Shown piece after piece: positions 9,054-17,373 of a stretch of DNA of 64,000 nt. Source of the stretch: Scandinavium sp036409475 (lineage in GTDB: Bacteria; Pseudomonadota; Gammaproteobacteria; Enterobacterales; Enterobacteriaceae). Numbering within the stretch: position 1 is the first letter of the stretch; the number at the start of each line of letters is the position of its first letter. The notes under the pieces are model-generated. The model did no database searches. It was not told the DNA's origin and saw only the letters and a program-made list of their open reading frames with translations. The translations under genes were made by a program, and so were the position numbers. Location: NCBI RefSeq assembly GCF_036409475.1, contig NZ_JAYRCK010000012.1:62001-126000 (forward strand). The letters are read 5' to 3'.

Positions 9054-9569
9054 CTAGATGTGCAGTTCCTGCAGCTTCTCTTTCGGCAGCGCCAGCTCAT
9101 CATTGCTGTTCACTCGCACGCCACGGTCGATAATGCTACGGGCGATATCCTGTGCTTCCTGCAGTGAGTGCATGGTGTAAGTGCCGCACTGATAGACGTT
9201 CAGCTCAGGGATCTGGTTCTGTTCTTTGACCTTCAGAACATCCGCCATCGCCGCTTTCCACGCGTCAGCTACGCGGGTTTCATCCGGCGTACCAATCAGA
9301 CTCATGTAGAAACCAGTCCGGCAGCCCATGGGGGAGATGTCGATGATCTCGACGCCATTCCCGTTCAGGTGATCGCGCATAAAGCCCGCGAACAGATGTT
9401 CAAGCGTGTGAATGCCCTTCTCTGGCATCACTTCTTTGTTCGGTACGCAAAAGCGCAGATCAAAGACGGTGATCTCATCGCCGTGCGGCGTGTGCATGGT
9501 TTTTGCGACGCGGACCGCAGGGGCTTCCATTCGGGTATGGTCGACAGTGAAGCTATCTAATAACGGCAT
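9054..9569 (-). CDS. luxS: S-ribosylhomocysteine lyase (AI-2 synthase)
   Basis: Cytoplasmic enzyme splitting S-ribosylhomocysteine to homocysteine and DPD, the precursor of autoinducer-2, in the activated methyl cycle. It has 171 residues. Metal ligands H54 and H58 (HTLEH) and C128 (VYQCGTY) and the catalytic cysteine near 83 (GCRTGF) are all present. The correct start is the ATG at 9569 preceded by GGAGACAAA. The frame stays open farther upstream, but that stretch is the luxS leader antisense to MicA, not coding sequence. Confidence 0.97.
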   Translation of the reverse strand: MPLLDSFTVDHTRMEAPAVRVAKTMHTPHGDEITVFDLRFCVPNKEVMPEKGIHTLEHLFAGFMRDHLNGNGVEIIDISPMGCRTGFYMSLIGTPDETRVADAWKAAMADVLKVKEQNQIPELNVYQCGTYTMHSLQEAQDIARSIIDRGVRVNSNDELALPKEKLQELHI

Positions 9570-9659
9570 TTTGTCTCCTCCGAACTCTTCGCTTTCTCTT
9601 GTGCCATCAGGGCTGAGAGAAAAAATAACTGAAGAGTGTGATTTTTTTATAAATAAACT

Positions 9660-9686
9660 GAACTCTTTGTTCCCGGGCGAGTCTGA
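9660..9686 (+). promoter_or_regulatory. SigmaE promoter of micA
   Basis: GAACTC (9660-9665) and TCTGA (9682-9686) are 16 bp apart and end 6 bp before the expected MicA +1 at 9693. This matches the envelope-stress sigmaE consensus known for micA. Confidence 0.8.
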
Positions 9687-9692
9687 GTATAT

Positions 9693-9766
9693 GAAAGACG
9701 CGCATTTGTTATCATCATCCCTGTTCTTCAGAGATGAAAGTTTGGCCACAATGATGTGGCCTTTTT
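9693..9766 (+). ncRNA. micA: MicA small RNA
   Basis: The 74-bp segment begins GAAAGACGCGCATTTGTTAT, the invariant 5' seed of MicA that pairs with the ompA ribosome site. It continues with an internal hairpin and ends in a GGCCACA...TGTGGCC terminator with a U-tract. MicA is an Hfq-dependent, sigmaE-induced repressor of porin mRNAs (ompA, lamB, ompX) and of phoP. It lies between luxS and gshA as in E. coli, antisense to the luxS leader. Confidence 0.95.
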
Positions 9767-9774
9767 CTTTTCTG

Positions 9775-11331
9775 TCAGGCGTGACGCGCAACCACCGCAG
9801 CAAACGGCTCGGTATCCGCCTCTTCAATCTGACGCTGACGCGCGATTGACGCTTCACGTTCCGCTTCAAAATCCGCTTCGTGCAATATCTCTAACGGCTC
9901 TTCGCGCAGCATTGTACGGTACTGTTCACCCAATGCTTTACCTGTCCCGCCAATGCCACTTTCAAGCATAGAACGCAAAATGCGTGCTGAGAAAGTTAAT
10001 TCTGGATTGTCAAAGCTTGCGACCAGCTCATCACACACTTGCTGGTAGGCATTTCCGCCTTCGATGCTGTCCAGTGTCTGGGCGACGCGTTTCAGGTCGG
10101 CAAACAAGTCTTTGCCCACTTTCGCCAGCGGGAACTGCGCGGTTTCGCAGCCAATGCCCAGCGTCAGACCTGGCTTGCGGCCTTCCAGAATCACGCGATT
10201 CCAGTTGGTGCGAGTACACAGCAACTCGTCGCTGCTCATCTCTGGCGCATCCGCCAGCACACACCAGACCATAAACAGATCGAGGAAGCGTACCTGCTGC
10301 TCGTCCACCCCAATCGGCGAGAACGGGTTGATGTCTAACGAGCGCACTTCGATGTATTCGATGCCGCCACGCAGCAACGCATCAGACGGCGTTTCACCGC
10401 TGCGGGTCACACGTTTTGGACGAATCGGCGCGTACAGCTCGTTCTCAATCTGCAGAATGTTGCTGTTGATTTGCAGGAACTTGCCGTCTTTCTCGACGCC
10501 GATTTTGGCGTACTCTTCCGACGGCGTTTTGATCGCCCGCTTCAATCCTGCCACATAGCTGTGCAAATCGTTAAACGTAATACCGAGATTGCTTTGCGAC
10601 TTATTGGTATAACCCAGGTCGCTCAGACGCAGAGAGGTCGCGTACGGCAGGTAGTACATGCCGCATTCGGTTTTCTCAAACGGCAGCGTCGTCGGTTTAC
10701 CTTGCAGGAACGACGAACAAATAGCCGGAGAGGCGCCGAACAGGTATGGGATCACCCAACCAAAACGGTAGTAATTGCGAATCAGGCGGAAATACCCGTC
10801 AGAGATGGCCTCTTTGCCGTCTTCCGTGCCGTTAACGCCGCACTTCGCTTGCCAGAATGCCATCGGTAACGAGAAGTTATAGTGCACACCGGAAATCGTC
10901 TGCATCAGCGCGCCGTAGCGGTTTTTCAGCCCTTCACGGTACAGCGTCTTCAGACGCCCTACGTTTGAGGTGCCATATTGCGCCAGTTCGATTTCCTGAC
11001 CTGGTGCGATGTAGCACGGCATGCTGAGCGGCCACATACGTTCTTCACCGATATGACGAGCCGTGTAGCGATGCACGTCGCGCATCAGCGTCAGCATATG
11101 GTCAATATCACCGTCTACGGGCGTGATAAATTCCAGTAAGGCTTCCGCAAAATCGGTGGTAATCCATTGATGGGTCAGCGCCGAGCCAAGAGCATCCTGA
11201 TGACCGGTTGTTGCCAGTGAACCGTCGGCATTGACGCGCAGTGTTTCGCGCTCAAGCCCGCGTTGAATTCCTCGCACAGCCTGAGGATGCTTTTCCAGCC
11301 AGGCCAGCGCCTGTGATACGTCCGGGATCAA
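9775..11331 (-). CDS. gshA: Glutamate-cysteine ligase
   Basis: First enzyme of glutathione synthesis: ATP-dependent joining of glutamate and cysteine in the cytoplasm. It is 518 residues, the gamma-proteobacterial type. The start is a TTG (TTGATCCCGGACG) as in E. coli GshA, a rare initiation codon that keeps expression low. Conserved blocks include LERETLRVN near the N-terminus, GVHYNFSLP and the nucleotide-binding region around YIEVRSLDINPFSP. The 3' end lies 9 bp from the MicA terminator. Confidence 0.97.
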   Translation of the reverse strand: MIPDVSQALAWLEKHPQAVRGIQRGLERETLRVNADGSLATTGHQDALGSALTHQWITTDFAEALLEFITPVDGDIDHMLTLMRDVHRYTARHIGEERMWPLSMPCYIAPGQEIELAQYGTSNVGRLKTLYREGLKNRYGALMQTISGVHYNFSLPMAFWQAKCGVNGTEDGKEAISDGYFRLIRNYYRFGWVIPYLFGASPAICSSFLQGKPTTLPFEKTECGMYYLPYATSLRLSDLGYTNKSQSNLGITFNDLHSYVAGLKRAIKTPSEEYAKIGVEKDGKFLQINSNILQIENELYAPIRPKRVTRSGETPSDALLRGGIEYIEVRSLDINPFSPIGVDEQQVRFLDLFMVWCVLADAPEMSSDELLCTRTNWNRVILEGRKPGLTLGIGCETAQFPLAKVGKDLFADLKRVAQTLDSIEGGNAYQQVCDELVASFDNPELTFSARILRSMLESGIGGTGKALGEQYRTMLREEPLEILHEADFEAEREASIARQRQIEEADTEPFAAVVARHA

Positions 11332-11409
11332 ATTGACCTCCCGCCTGTCGAAATCATTTTATTAAGCATAATTGTCATGGTTGACGATTAAAGGTCACAA
11401 TCAGTCCAA

Positions 11410-11838
11410 TTAGTGCCACCACGTCATACCTTGCAGCGTTGCTGCGGCAATGACCACATAGCGCAGCGCCTTGCCAAGGCACAAGAAAAAAAGCACCGGT
11501 CCCCATGAGATGCGCATCCATCCTGCCAGCAGACACAGTAAATCACCGATGACAGGCATCCAGCTTAGTAACAGTGTGGCGGCCCCATAGCGTCTTAGCC
11601 AGCCCACTGCTCTTTCCCGCCAGCGTGAATTATCACGTAGCGGAAATAAACGCCCAAGAATAACGTTAGTTACCCCTCCAAGGCTATTACCCATTGTTGC
11701 TATTAAAACAAGAAGCCAGGGATGACCGACCTTGGCTATCAGCATGCCGACCAGCACCACCTCGGAGTTACCGGGCAGTAGCGTGGCGCTGAGAAAACTA
11801 CTGGCAAACAGGGAGAATAGAGACAGTGTGTCACTCAC
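11410..11838 (-). CDS. yqaA: YqaA-family inner-membrane protein (DedA-like)
   Basis: 142 residues with several hydrophobic stretches, belonging to the VTT/DedA-related family of membrane proteins associated with lipid scrambling or transport. It starts with GTG at 11838; the GTGA overlaps the yqaB stop by 4 bp, so translation is coupled. The E-x-x-L-V and G-N-S-L-G-G motifs near residues 26 and 51 are typical of the family. The precise role is unknown. Confidence 0.9.
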   Translation of the reverse strand: MSDTLSLFSLFASSFLSATLLPGNSEVVLVGMLIAKVGHPWLLVLIATMGNSLGGVTNVILGRLFPLRDNSRWRERAVGWLRRYGAATLLLSWMPVIGDLLCLLAGWMRISWGPVLFFLCLGKALRYVVIAAATLQGMTWWH

Positions 11839-12401
11839 AGCAAACGCACGTCCACAGCATCCATTCCCGCAAGACGGGCCGCTTCAAGGCCGAAGTCTGC
11901 ATCTTCAAAGACCACACACTGTTCAGGCGCGACGCCCATCAATTCAGCACAAAGCAGAAAAGTATCGGGAGCTGGCTTGTGATACTTAACATGATCGGCG
12001 GCAACGACCGCCGTAAAGTATTGCCGCAGCCCTAAATGGCTTAGCAGAGCTTCAGCAATGGCGCTTTCACTGCCTGTGCCCACCGCCATGGGTCGACGAC
12101 CGTGCCACACTTTAACCACATCTATCAATGGCAGTGGACGCACAGTGTCCAGCAGCATCACTTTCACAGCGTCTGTTTTCTCACGGGCCAACTGGTGGGG
12201 ATCAAGCGTTGCCTGATTGAGAGCGATAACTGACTCAGCAATGCGCCAGGTCGGCGAGCCGTTGAGCGCGGCCATGGCCTCGGCTTCATAACGCATACCG
12301 TAGCGCCCAAGCACCTCATGCCACGCTCTCAGATGAGTGGGCTCAGTATCAAGAAGGGTGCCGTCCATATCGAAAATCAGCCCTGCATAGCGCTCGTACA
12401 T
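11835..12401 (-). CDS. yqaB: HAD-family sugar phosphatase YqaB
   Basis: Haloacid-dehalogenase phosphatase of 188 residues; E. coli YqaB dephosphorylates fructose-1-phosphate. Motif I DMDGTLLDTEP holds the nucleophile aspartate. Motif II GTGSES, motif III lysine (HHVKYHKPAP region) and motif IV VFEDADFG are in order. I start at MYERYAG as in E. coli. Two ATGs lie further upstream (MSESM), so five extra residues are possible. Confidence 0.92.
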   Translation of the reverse strand: MYERYAGLIFDMDGTLLDTEPTHLRAWHEVLGRYGMRYEAEAMAALNGSPTWRIAESVIALNQATLDPHQLAREKTDAVKVMLLDTVRPLPLIDVVKVWHGRRPMAVGTGSESAIAEALLSHLGLRQYFTAVVAADHVKYHKPAPDTFLLCAELMGVAPEQCVVFEDADFGLEAARLAGMDAVDVRLL

Positions 12402-12479
12402 CATGCTCTCACTCACTGGATAACAGAACGTTACTTTAACGTAAAAAGGGGTCGCTTGTCGCCGCCAGCCGAAAACAAC

Positions 12480-12502
12480 AGAGGCACCGCGAAGGTGCCT
12501 CT
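12480..12502 (-). terminator. Terminator after the BON-domain lipoprotein gene
   Basis: On the minus strand AGAGGCACC pairs with GGTGCCTCT and is followed by TGTTGTTTT, just past the stop at 12521. Confidence 0.8.
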
Positions 12503-12520
12503 GAGCTAAAGTGCCTGGCG

Positions 12521-12835
12521 TTACTTAACCTGCATGTCGTTTTCGACCATACGCACGCCTGTGACGTTACGCGTCAGCTCGACTGCACGATTGGCAATCG
12601 CCTGGGAAGAAACGAACCCGCTCAATTGTACGCGGCCTTTAAAGGTCACGACGCTGATTTCATTAGATTTGACATCTTTATCGCTGAACAACGCGGATTT
12701 CACCTTGGTGGTGATCACCGTATCATCGATATAGCCGCCAGTGCTCTCTTTGGTTGACGACCCCGCACAGCCCGCCAGGGATACGGCGAAAATGCTCGCT
12801 GCACAGAACGCAGAGACAGCTTTGAACCATTTCAT
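12521..12835 (-). CDS. BON-domain lipoprotein
   Basis: 104 residues. An N-terminal lipoprotein signal ends with the lipobox LAGC (cysteine about 23), and a single BON domain fills the rest (DDTVITTKVKSALF..., GRVQLSGFV, RMVENDMQV). BON domains of the OsmY/DolP type bind phospholipid, so it probably acts at the outer-membrane inner leaflet. It has no counterpart at this spot in E. coli K-12. TCCTTACT-type spacer before the start on the plus strand reads AAGGAGAGAAATCC on the coding strand, a good ribosome site. Confidence 0.85.
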   Translation of the reverse strand: MKWFKAVSAFCAASIFAVSLAGCAGSSTKESTGGYIDDTVITTKVKSALFSDKDVKSNEISVVTFKGRVQLSGFVSSQAIANRAVELTRNVTGVRMVENDMQVK

Positions 12836-13000
12836 GGATTTCTCTCCTTACTACCTGAAAACAGATTGAATACAGATATAAATTAGCCTGGACGAGGAAA
12901 TATGCCAATACTGAACAAGGGGTTAAGGCGTTTTCTGGAGGAGATTCTTAGAAATTGAATTTCTTTGAAGCACTATCGTTGCTGATAGTTGAAGAGAAGA

Positions 13001-13072
13001 TGGTGCATCCGGGAGGATGACTCGCCGAAGGCTCGCCCTAAAGGGCCGTTGCTGAAGCAACGTTATCCTCCC
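13001..13072 (-). repeat. tRNA-Arg 3'-end repeat element R1 (tRNA-sized, CCA-ended)
   Basis: A 72-nt element read on the minus strand starts GGGAGGATAACGTTGC and ends ATCCTCCCGGATGCACCA. The last 18 nt are identical to the tRNA-Arg 3' end. GGGAGGAT pairs with ATCCTCCC as a closing stem; within are the hairpins CGTTGC-TTCA-GCAACG and GCCC-TTTA-GGGC and a small GCC-TTC-GGC loop. It lies downstream of the last tRNA-Arg. Confidence 0.85.
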
Positions 13073-13135
13073 TGGAGCTTGCTGAGAAAATGAATTTCTC
13101 TGGGGCATCATCACTGCGGATAGTTTGGGAGAATA

Positions 13136-13212
13136 TGGTGCATCCGGGAGGATTCGAACCTCCGACCGCTCGGTTCGTAGCCGAGTACTCTATCCAGCTG
13201 AGCTACGGATGC
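13136..13212 (-). tRNA. tRNA-Arg(ACG), distal copy
   Basis: 77 nt from GCATCCGTAGCTCAGCTGGA to an encoded CCA. Anticodon ACG sits in the loop CTACGAA, closed by CTCGG/CCGAG. T-arm GGAGGTTCGAATCCTCC. A-to-I editing of the anticodon lets it read CGU, CGC and CGA. It is identical to the other two copies. Last tRNA of the serV-arg operon. Confidence 0.97.
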
Positions 13213-13280
13213 ATCGGGAATTGCTGAGGTACTACTGATTTTCTCTGAAGCACTATCATTGCTGATAGTTGAGGAGAATA

Positions 13281-13352
13281 TGGTGCATCCGGGAGGATGA
13301 CTCGCCGAAGGCTCGCCCTAAAGGGCCGTTGCTGAAGCAACGTTATCCTCCC
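13281..13352 (-). repeat. tRNA-Arg 3'-end repeat element R2
   Basis: Identical to R1 over 72 nt, and lying between the second and third tRNA-Arg in transcription order. Each R element is followed by a spacer containing ACTATC-AGCAAT-GATAGT and GAGAAAT...ATTTCTC hairpins, so the whole block is a ~275-bp tandem repeat of tRNA plus R plus spacer. Confidence 0.85.
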
Positions 13353-13415
13353 TTCTGCTTGCTGAGAAATCGTATTTCTCTGAAGCACTATCACTACTGA
13401 TAGTCGAGGAGAATA

Positions 13416-13492
13416 TGGTGCATCCGGGAGGATTCGAACCTCCGACCGCTCGGTTCGTAGCCGAGTACTCTATCCAGCTGAGCTACGGATGC
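13416..13492 (-). tRNA. tRNA-Arg(ACG), middle copy
   Basis: Same 77-nt sequence as its neighbours with encoded CCA and ACG anticodon. Spaced 203 bp from the distal copy and 196 bp from the proximal copy, each gap holding one R element. Confidence 0.97.
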
Positions 13493-13554
13493 ATCAGGGG
13501 TACTGCTTTTACTGCTGATTCAATGTCACTCAACAAGCCGCAACATTGATAAGA

Positions 13555-13625
13555 TGGTGCATCCGGGAGGATTACTCGCCGAAAGCTTGCCCTAAGGGCC
13601 GTTGCTGAAGCAACGTTATCCTCCC
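13555..13625 (-). repeat. tRNA-Arg 3'-end repeat element R3 (diverged)
   Basis: A 71-nt variant of R1/R2. It keeps the GGGAGGAT/ATCCTCCC closing stem, the CGTTGC/GCAACG and GCCC/GGGC hairpins and the GGATGCACCA tail. The changes lie in loops (TTA for TTTA) and in the third arm (AAGCTTTCGGCG), so the fold is conserved while the sequence drifts. Confidence 0.8.
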
Positions 13626-13688
13626 TCGTACTTGCTGAGAAATCGAATTTCTCTGAAGCACTATCATCGCTGATAGTTGAGGAGAAGA

Positions 13689-13765
13689 TGGTGCATCCGG
13701 GAGGATTCGAACCTCCGACCGCTCGGTTCGTAGCCGAGTACTCTATCCAGCTGAGCTACGGATGC
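13689..13765 (-). tRNA. tRNA-Arg(ACG), promoter-proximal copy
   Basis: 77-nt tRNA-Arg with anticodon ACG and encoded CCA. It begins four bases after the end of serV, so the two must be separated by endonucleolytic processing of a shared precursor. Confidence 0.97.
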
Positions 13766-13769
13766 AAAA

Positions 13770-13862
13770 TGGCGGTGAGGCGGGGATTCGAACCCCGGAT
13801 GCAGCTTTTGACCGCATACTCCCTTAGCAGGGGAGCGCCTTCAGCCTCTCGGCCACCTCACC
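13770..13862 (-). tRNA. serV: tRNA-Ser(GCT)
   Basis: 93-nt class II tRNA with a long variable arm. 5' GGTGAGGTGGCCGAGAGGCT, anticodon GCT in CTGCTAA, T-arm GGGGTTCGAATCCCC, encoded CCA. It reads AGU/AGC. First gene of the serV-arg operon, as in E. coli. Confidence 0.97.
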
Positions 13863-13923
13863 ACACGCCTCTTTCGAGTGCTTCGAGTGACTCGTAAGAG
13901 CTTCTCGTCGCTGCGTGGCGCAC

Positions 13924-13951
13924 ATATTACTTTCTGGGACTTATAAGTCAA
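13924..13951 (-). promoter_or_regulatory. serV-arg tRNA operon promoter
   Basis: On the minus strand TTGACT (13951-13946) and TAATAT (13929-13924) are 16 bp apart, followed by a GC-rich discriminator GTGCGCCACG typical of stringently controlled stable-RNA promoters. The +1 would be about 50 bp before serV. The rest of the 13863-14187 gap holds only this leader and the csrA terminator. Confidence 0.85.
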
Positions 13952-14155
13952 ACAATTTTTCCTGAGCTTTTACCGTTTGCACACTTCACACCCAATTAGC
14001 CTGCAAAAACGGCAAAAAGAGCGATTTATCAACAAACAAATCTGCTGCTATACCCGAAATCATCAGGCATTAGCCAGCCAGGAACAAACATAAAGAGTTG
14101 GGAAAAAACAAAGAGAGTAAGAGAAAACGGGAAAAAGAGAGGGGGAAGAGAGAGT

Positions 14156-14180
14156 GCGTCTCACCGGGGAGGTGAGACGC
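14156..14180 (-). terminator. csrA terminator hairpin
   Basis: GCGTCTCACC and GGTGAGACGC form a perfect 10-bp stem 8 bp after the csrA stop. The U-tract is weak. Confidence 0.8.
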
Positions 14181-14187
14181 GGAAAAC

Positions 14188-14373
14188 TTAGTAACTGGAC
14201 TGCTGGGATTTTTCAGCCTGGATACGCTGGTAGATCTCTTCACGATGGACAGAGACTTCTTTAGGGGCGTTTACGCCGATGCGTACCTGGTTGCCCTTCA
14301 CCCCTAAAACTGTCACGGTGACCTCATCTCCAATCATGAGGGTCTCACCAACTCGACGAGTCAGAATCAGCAT
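14188..14373 (-). CDS. csrA: Carbon storage regulator CsrA
   Basis: 61-residue homodimeric RNA-binding protein that binds GGA motifs in mRNA leaders and controls carbon flux, motility and biofilm formation. The sequence [18 protein letters not shown] through the C-terminal helix is essentially that of E. coli, including the RNA-contacting L4/R6 strand and R44. Its own leader contains AAGGAGCAAAG over the ribosome site, an autoregulatory GGA site. Confidence 0.98.
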
Positions 14374-14568
14374 TCTTTGCTCCTTGAAAGATTAAAAGAG
14401 TCGGGTCTCTTGTATCCCGGCATTATCCATCATATAACGCCAAAAAGTAAGCGATGACAAACACGTAAACGTGTAAGCAGTCACGGCATTACATTCTGTT
14501 AAACGTAAGTTTAGCCGATTTACACAATTTCAACCTGACTTTATCGTTGTCAGTCTTGCTATTGCAAG

Positions 14569-14596
14569 ACGCCAGAACCCAAGGATTTTGGCGTCT
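14569..14596 (-). terminator. alaS terminator hairpin
   Basis: GACGCCA...TGGCGTC with a loop around AATCCTTGGGTTC lies just downstream of the alaS stop on the minus strand. It is followed by TTGCAATAG rather than a pure U-run. Confidence 0.65.
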
Positions 14597-14612
14597 GCCG
14601 CGTTTATAGTTA

Positions 14613-17240
14613 TTACAGTTTTGCGCTGACCCAGCCTTTCACGCTGGCCAGTGCGGCCGGGAGAGCCGCTGCATCCGTACCGCCGGCTTGCGCCATATCA
14701 GGACGACCGCCCCCTTTACCGCCCACCTGCTGGGCGACCATACCAACCAGATCCCCTGCTTTCACGCGATCCGTGACATCCTTAGAAACGCCCGCAATCA
14801 GAGAAACCTTATCGTCTGCTACCGTGGCCAGTACCACAATCGTGGAACCTAACTGGTTCTTCAGATCGTCAACCATAGTACGCAGCATCTTCGGCTCAAC
14901 ACCCGCCAGTTCACTGACCAGCAGTTTCACGCCATTGATCTCTTCAGCTTTGCTGGAGAGGTTTGCACTCTCCTGCGCGGCAGCTTGTTCTTTCAGCTGC
15001 TGAAGCTCTTTTTCCAACTGACGAGTACGCTCCATCACAGAACGCACTTTGTCGCTCAGGTTGTGACTGTCGCCTTTCAGCAGTTGCGCCACATCACTCA
15101 GCACATCGCTCTGCGCGTGCAGGCTGGCGATTGCGCCTTCACCGGTCACCGCCTCGATACGGCGAACACCTGCCGCTGTACCTGATTCAGACGTGATGCG
15201 GAACAGGCCGATATCACCGGTGCGAGAAGCGTGAGTACCGCCGCACAGCTCAGTGGAGAAATCGCCCATGCTCAGCACACGTACACGCTCGTCGTATTTC
15301 TCGCCGAACAGCGCCATCGCGCCTTTTGCTTTCGCGTCTTCGAGTTCCATGACGTTGGTTTCAATCGGCAGGTTGCGGCGAATCTGGGCGTTGACCAGAT
15401 CTTCCACTGCACGAATTTCTTCCGGCTTCATCGCTTCGAAGTGAGAGAAGTCAAAGCGCAGCGCTTTGTCATTCACCAGAGAGCCTTTCTGCGCCACATG
15501 CGTACCGAGTACCTGGCGAAGTGCTGCATGCATCAGGTGCGTGGCAGAGTGGTTCAGCAGAATACGGGCACGACGTGCTTCATCAACGTCTGCCTGCACA
15601 GCATCACCCACTTTCAGGGAACCGCTGCTCAGCTTGCCGAGATGACCGATGGCCTGGCCGTATTTCTGGGTGTCCTGAACAGCAAAAGCAAAGCCTGCGC
15701 CTTTCAGTTCACCTTTATCGCCTACCTGACCACCCGATTCCGCGTAGAACGGCGTCTGGTCCAGAACAACAACCGCATCCTGACCTGCAGCAATGCTGTC
15801 TACCGCTTTACCCTCGACAAACAGCGCAGTGACTTTGCCGTTCAGTTCCAGATGGTCATAGCCTTTAAATTCAGAGGCGCTGTCAACGCGGATCATCGCG
15901 TTGTAGTCTGCGCCAAAACCGCTGGATTCACGCGCACGACGGCGCTGTTCTTCCATGGCGGCTTCAAAGCCAGCTTCATCGACTTTGAGGTTGCGCTCAC
16001 GGCAAACGTCTGCCGTCAGGTCAACCGGGAAACCGTAGGTATCGTACAGGCGGAAAGCCGTTTCGCCATCCAGCGTGTCGCCTTTCAGCTTCGCCAGTTC
16101 TTCGTCGAGCAGCGCCAGACCACGCTCAAGCGTACGGGCAAACTGTTCTTCTTCGGTTTTCAGAACCTGCTCTACCTGCGCCTGCTGACGCTTCAGCTCT
16201 TCACCGGCAGACCCCATGACTTCAACCAATGGGCCAACCAGTTTCCAGAAGAAGCTCTCTTTCGCGCCCAGCATGTTTCCGTGGCGGATGGCACGACGGA
16301 TGATGCGACGCAGCACGTAGCCACGGTTTTCGTTGGACGGAATAACGCCATCCGCAATCAGGAATGCGCAAGAACGAATGTGGTCAGCGATAACGCGCAG
16401 CGATTTGTTGCTGAGATCGGTTGCACCGGTCTCTTTCGCCACAGCCTGAATCAGGGTGCGGAACAGGTCGATTTCATAGTTGGAGTTCACGTGTTGCAGG
16501 ACAGCAGCGATACGCTCCAGACCCATGCCGGTGTCCACGGACGGCTTCGGCAGCGGTTCCATGGTGCCGTCAGCCTGACGGTTGAACTGCATGAACACGA
16601 TATTCCAGATTTCGATGTAACGGTCACCGTCTTCTTCCGGGCTTCCCGGAGGGCCACCCCAGATATGGTCACCATGATCGAAGAAGATTTCAGTGCAAGG
16701 ACCGCAAGGGCCAGTATCACCCATCTGCCAGAAGTTGTCAGAAGCGTACGCTGCGCCTTTGTTGTCACCGATGCGGATAATACGTTCGCGAGGAACACCC
16801 ACTTCGTTGGCCCAGATTTCGAAAGCTTCGTCATCGGTTTCATACACGGTGACCCACAGGCGCTCTTTAGGCAGAGCAAACCAGTTTTCACCGGTCAGCA
16901 GTTCCCACGCGTATTGAATCGCATCGTGTTTGAAGTAATCACCGAAGCTGAAGTTACCCAGCATTTCGAAGAAAGTATGATGACGTGCGGTGTAACCGAC
17001 GTTTTCCAGATCGTTGTGCTTACCACCGGCACGCACGCAGCGCTGCGAGGTTGTCGCGCGGGAATAATTACGTTTGTCGAGACCAAGGAACACATCCTTG
17101 AACTGGTTCATCCCGGCGTTGGTAAACAGCAGAGTTGGATCGTTATTGGGTACCAGGGAGCTGCTGGCAACTACCTGATGTCCCTTACTATGGAAAAAGT
17201 CGAGAAACGCCTGACGGATCTCAGCGGTGCTCTTGCTCAT
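14613..17240 (-). CDS. alaS: Alanyl-tRNA synthetase
   Basis: 875-residue class II aminoacyl-tRNA synthetase that charges tRNA-Ala. The catalytic core (1-460) starts with TNAGMNQFKDVFLG (motif 1 area). The editing domain carries the zinc ligands HSATHLMHAAL (HxxxH) and CGGTHASRTGD, and clears misacylated Ser/Gly. The C-terminal oligomerisation domain with a coiled coil (RQLEKELQQLKEQAAAQES) and a glycine-rich tail follow. A large antisense open frame over this gene is a codon-bias shadow. Confidence 0.98.
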   Translation of the reverse strand: MSKSTAEIRQAFLDFFHSKGHQVVASSSLVPNNDPTLLFTNAGMNQFKDVFLGLDKRNYSRATTSQRCVRAGGKHNDLENVGYTARHHTFFEMLGNFSFGDYFKHDAIQYAWELLTGENWFALPKERLWVTVYETDDEAFEIWANEVGVPRERIIRIGDNKGAAYASDNFWQMGDTGPCGPCTEIFFDHGDHIWGGPPGSPEEDGDRYIEIWNIVFMQFNRQADGTMEPLPKPSVDTGMGLERIAAVLQHVNSNYEIDLFRTLIQAVAKETGATDLSNKSLRVIADHIRSCAFLIADGVIPSNENRGYVLRRIIRRAIRHGNMLGAKESFFWKLVGPLVEVMGSAGEELKRQQAQVEQVLKTEEEQFARTLERGLALLDEELAKLKGDTLDGETAFRLYDTYGFPVDLTADVCRERNLKVDEAGFEAAMEEQRRRARESSGFGADYNAMIRVDSASEFKGYDHLELNGKVTALFVEGKAVDSIAAGQDAVVVLDQTPFYAESGGQVGDKGELKGAGFAFAVQDTQKYGQAIGHLGKLSSGSLKVGDAVQADVDEARRARILLNHSATHLMHAALRQVLGTHVAQKGSLVNDKALRFDFSHFEAMKPEEIRAVEDLVNAQIRRNLPIETNVMELEDAKAKGAMALFGEKYDERVRVLSMGDFSTELCGGTHASRTGDIGLFRITSESGTAAGVRRIEAVTGEGAIASLHAQSDVLSDVAQLLKGDSHNLSDKVRSVMERTRQLEKELQQLKEQAAAQESANLSSKAEEINGVKLLVSELAGVEPKMLRTMVDDLKNQLGSTIVVLATVADDKVSLIAGVSKDVTDRVKAGDLVGMVAQQVGGKGGGRPDMAQAGGTDAAALPAALASVKGWVSAKL

Positions 17241-17373
17241 AATTATCCTGGAATCACGCTAACGGATTGAAGCAGGCGGCATCTGAACAGTTTTTACACA
17301 ATCAGGCAACCTTGCAGAAATAAAGTGGGAATAAGATAAGTTTTCTTTGGAGGGAAGTAAAATACCGAGTGCT

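Noticed and set aside
9570..9869. N-terminal extension of luxS
   Set aside because: The frame is open but covers the luxS leader, MicA and the end of gshA. The standard start MPLLDSF at 9569 has the ribosome site and gives the usual length.
12923..13394. Two Arg-rich minus-strand ORFs in the tRNA spacer (protamine-like)
   Set aside because: They arise from the repeated R elements and spacers, differ in start context, and have no ribosome site. The structure is better explained at the RNA level.
13001..13765. Regular repeats that might look like a CRISPR array
   Set aside because: The repeats are tRNA-Arg genes and their 3'-end elements, 270-280 bp apart, with no unique 30-40 bp spacers and no cas genes.
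15231..17270. 679-codon open frame on the plus strand opposite alaS
   Set aside because: It is the antisense shadow of a high-GC, strongly codon-biased gene, has no domain features and no ribosome site. The same applies to 18083-19159 opposite recA.
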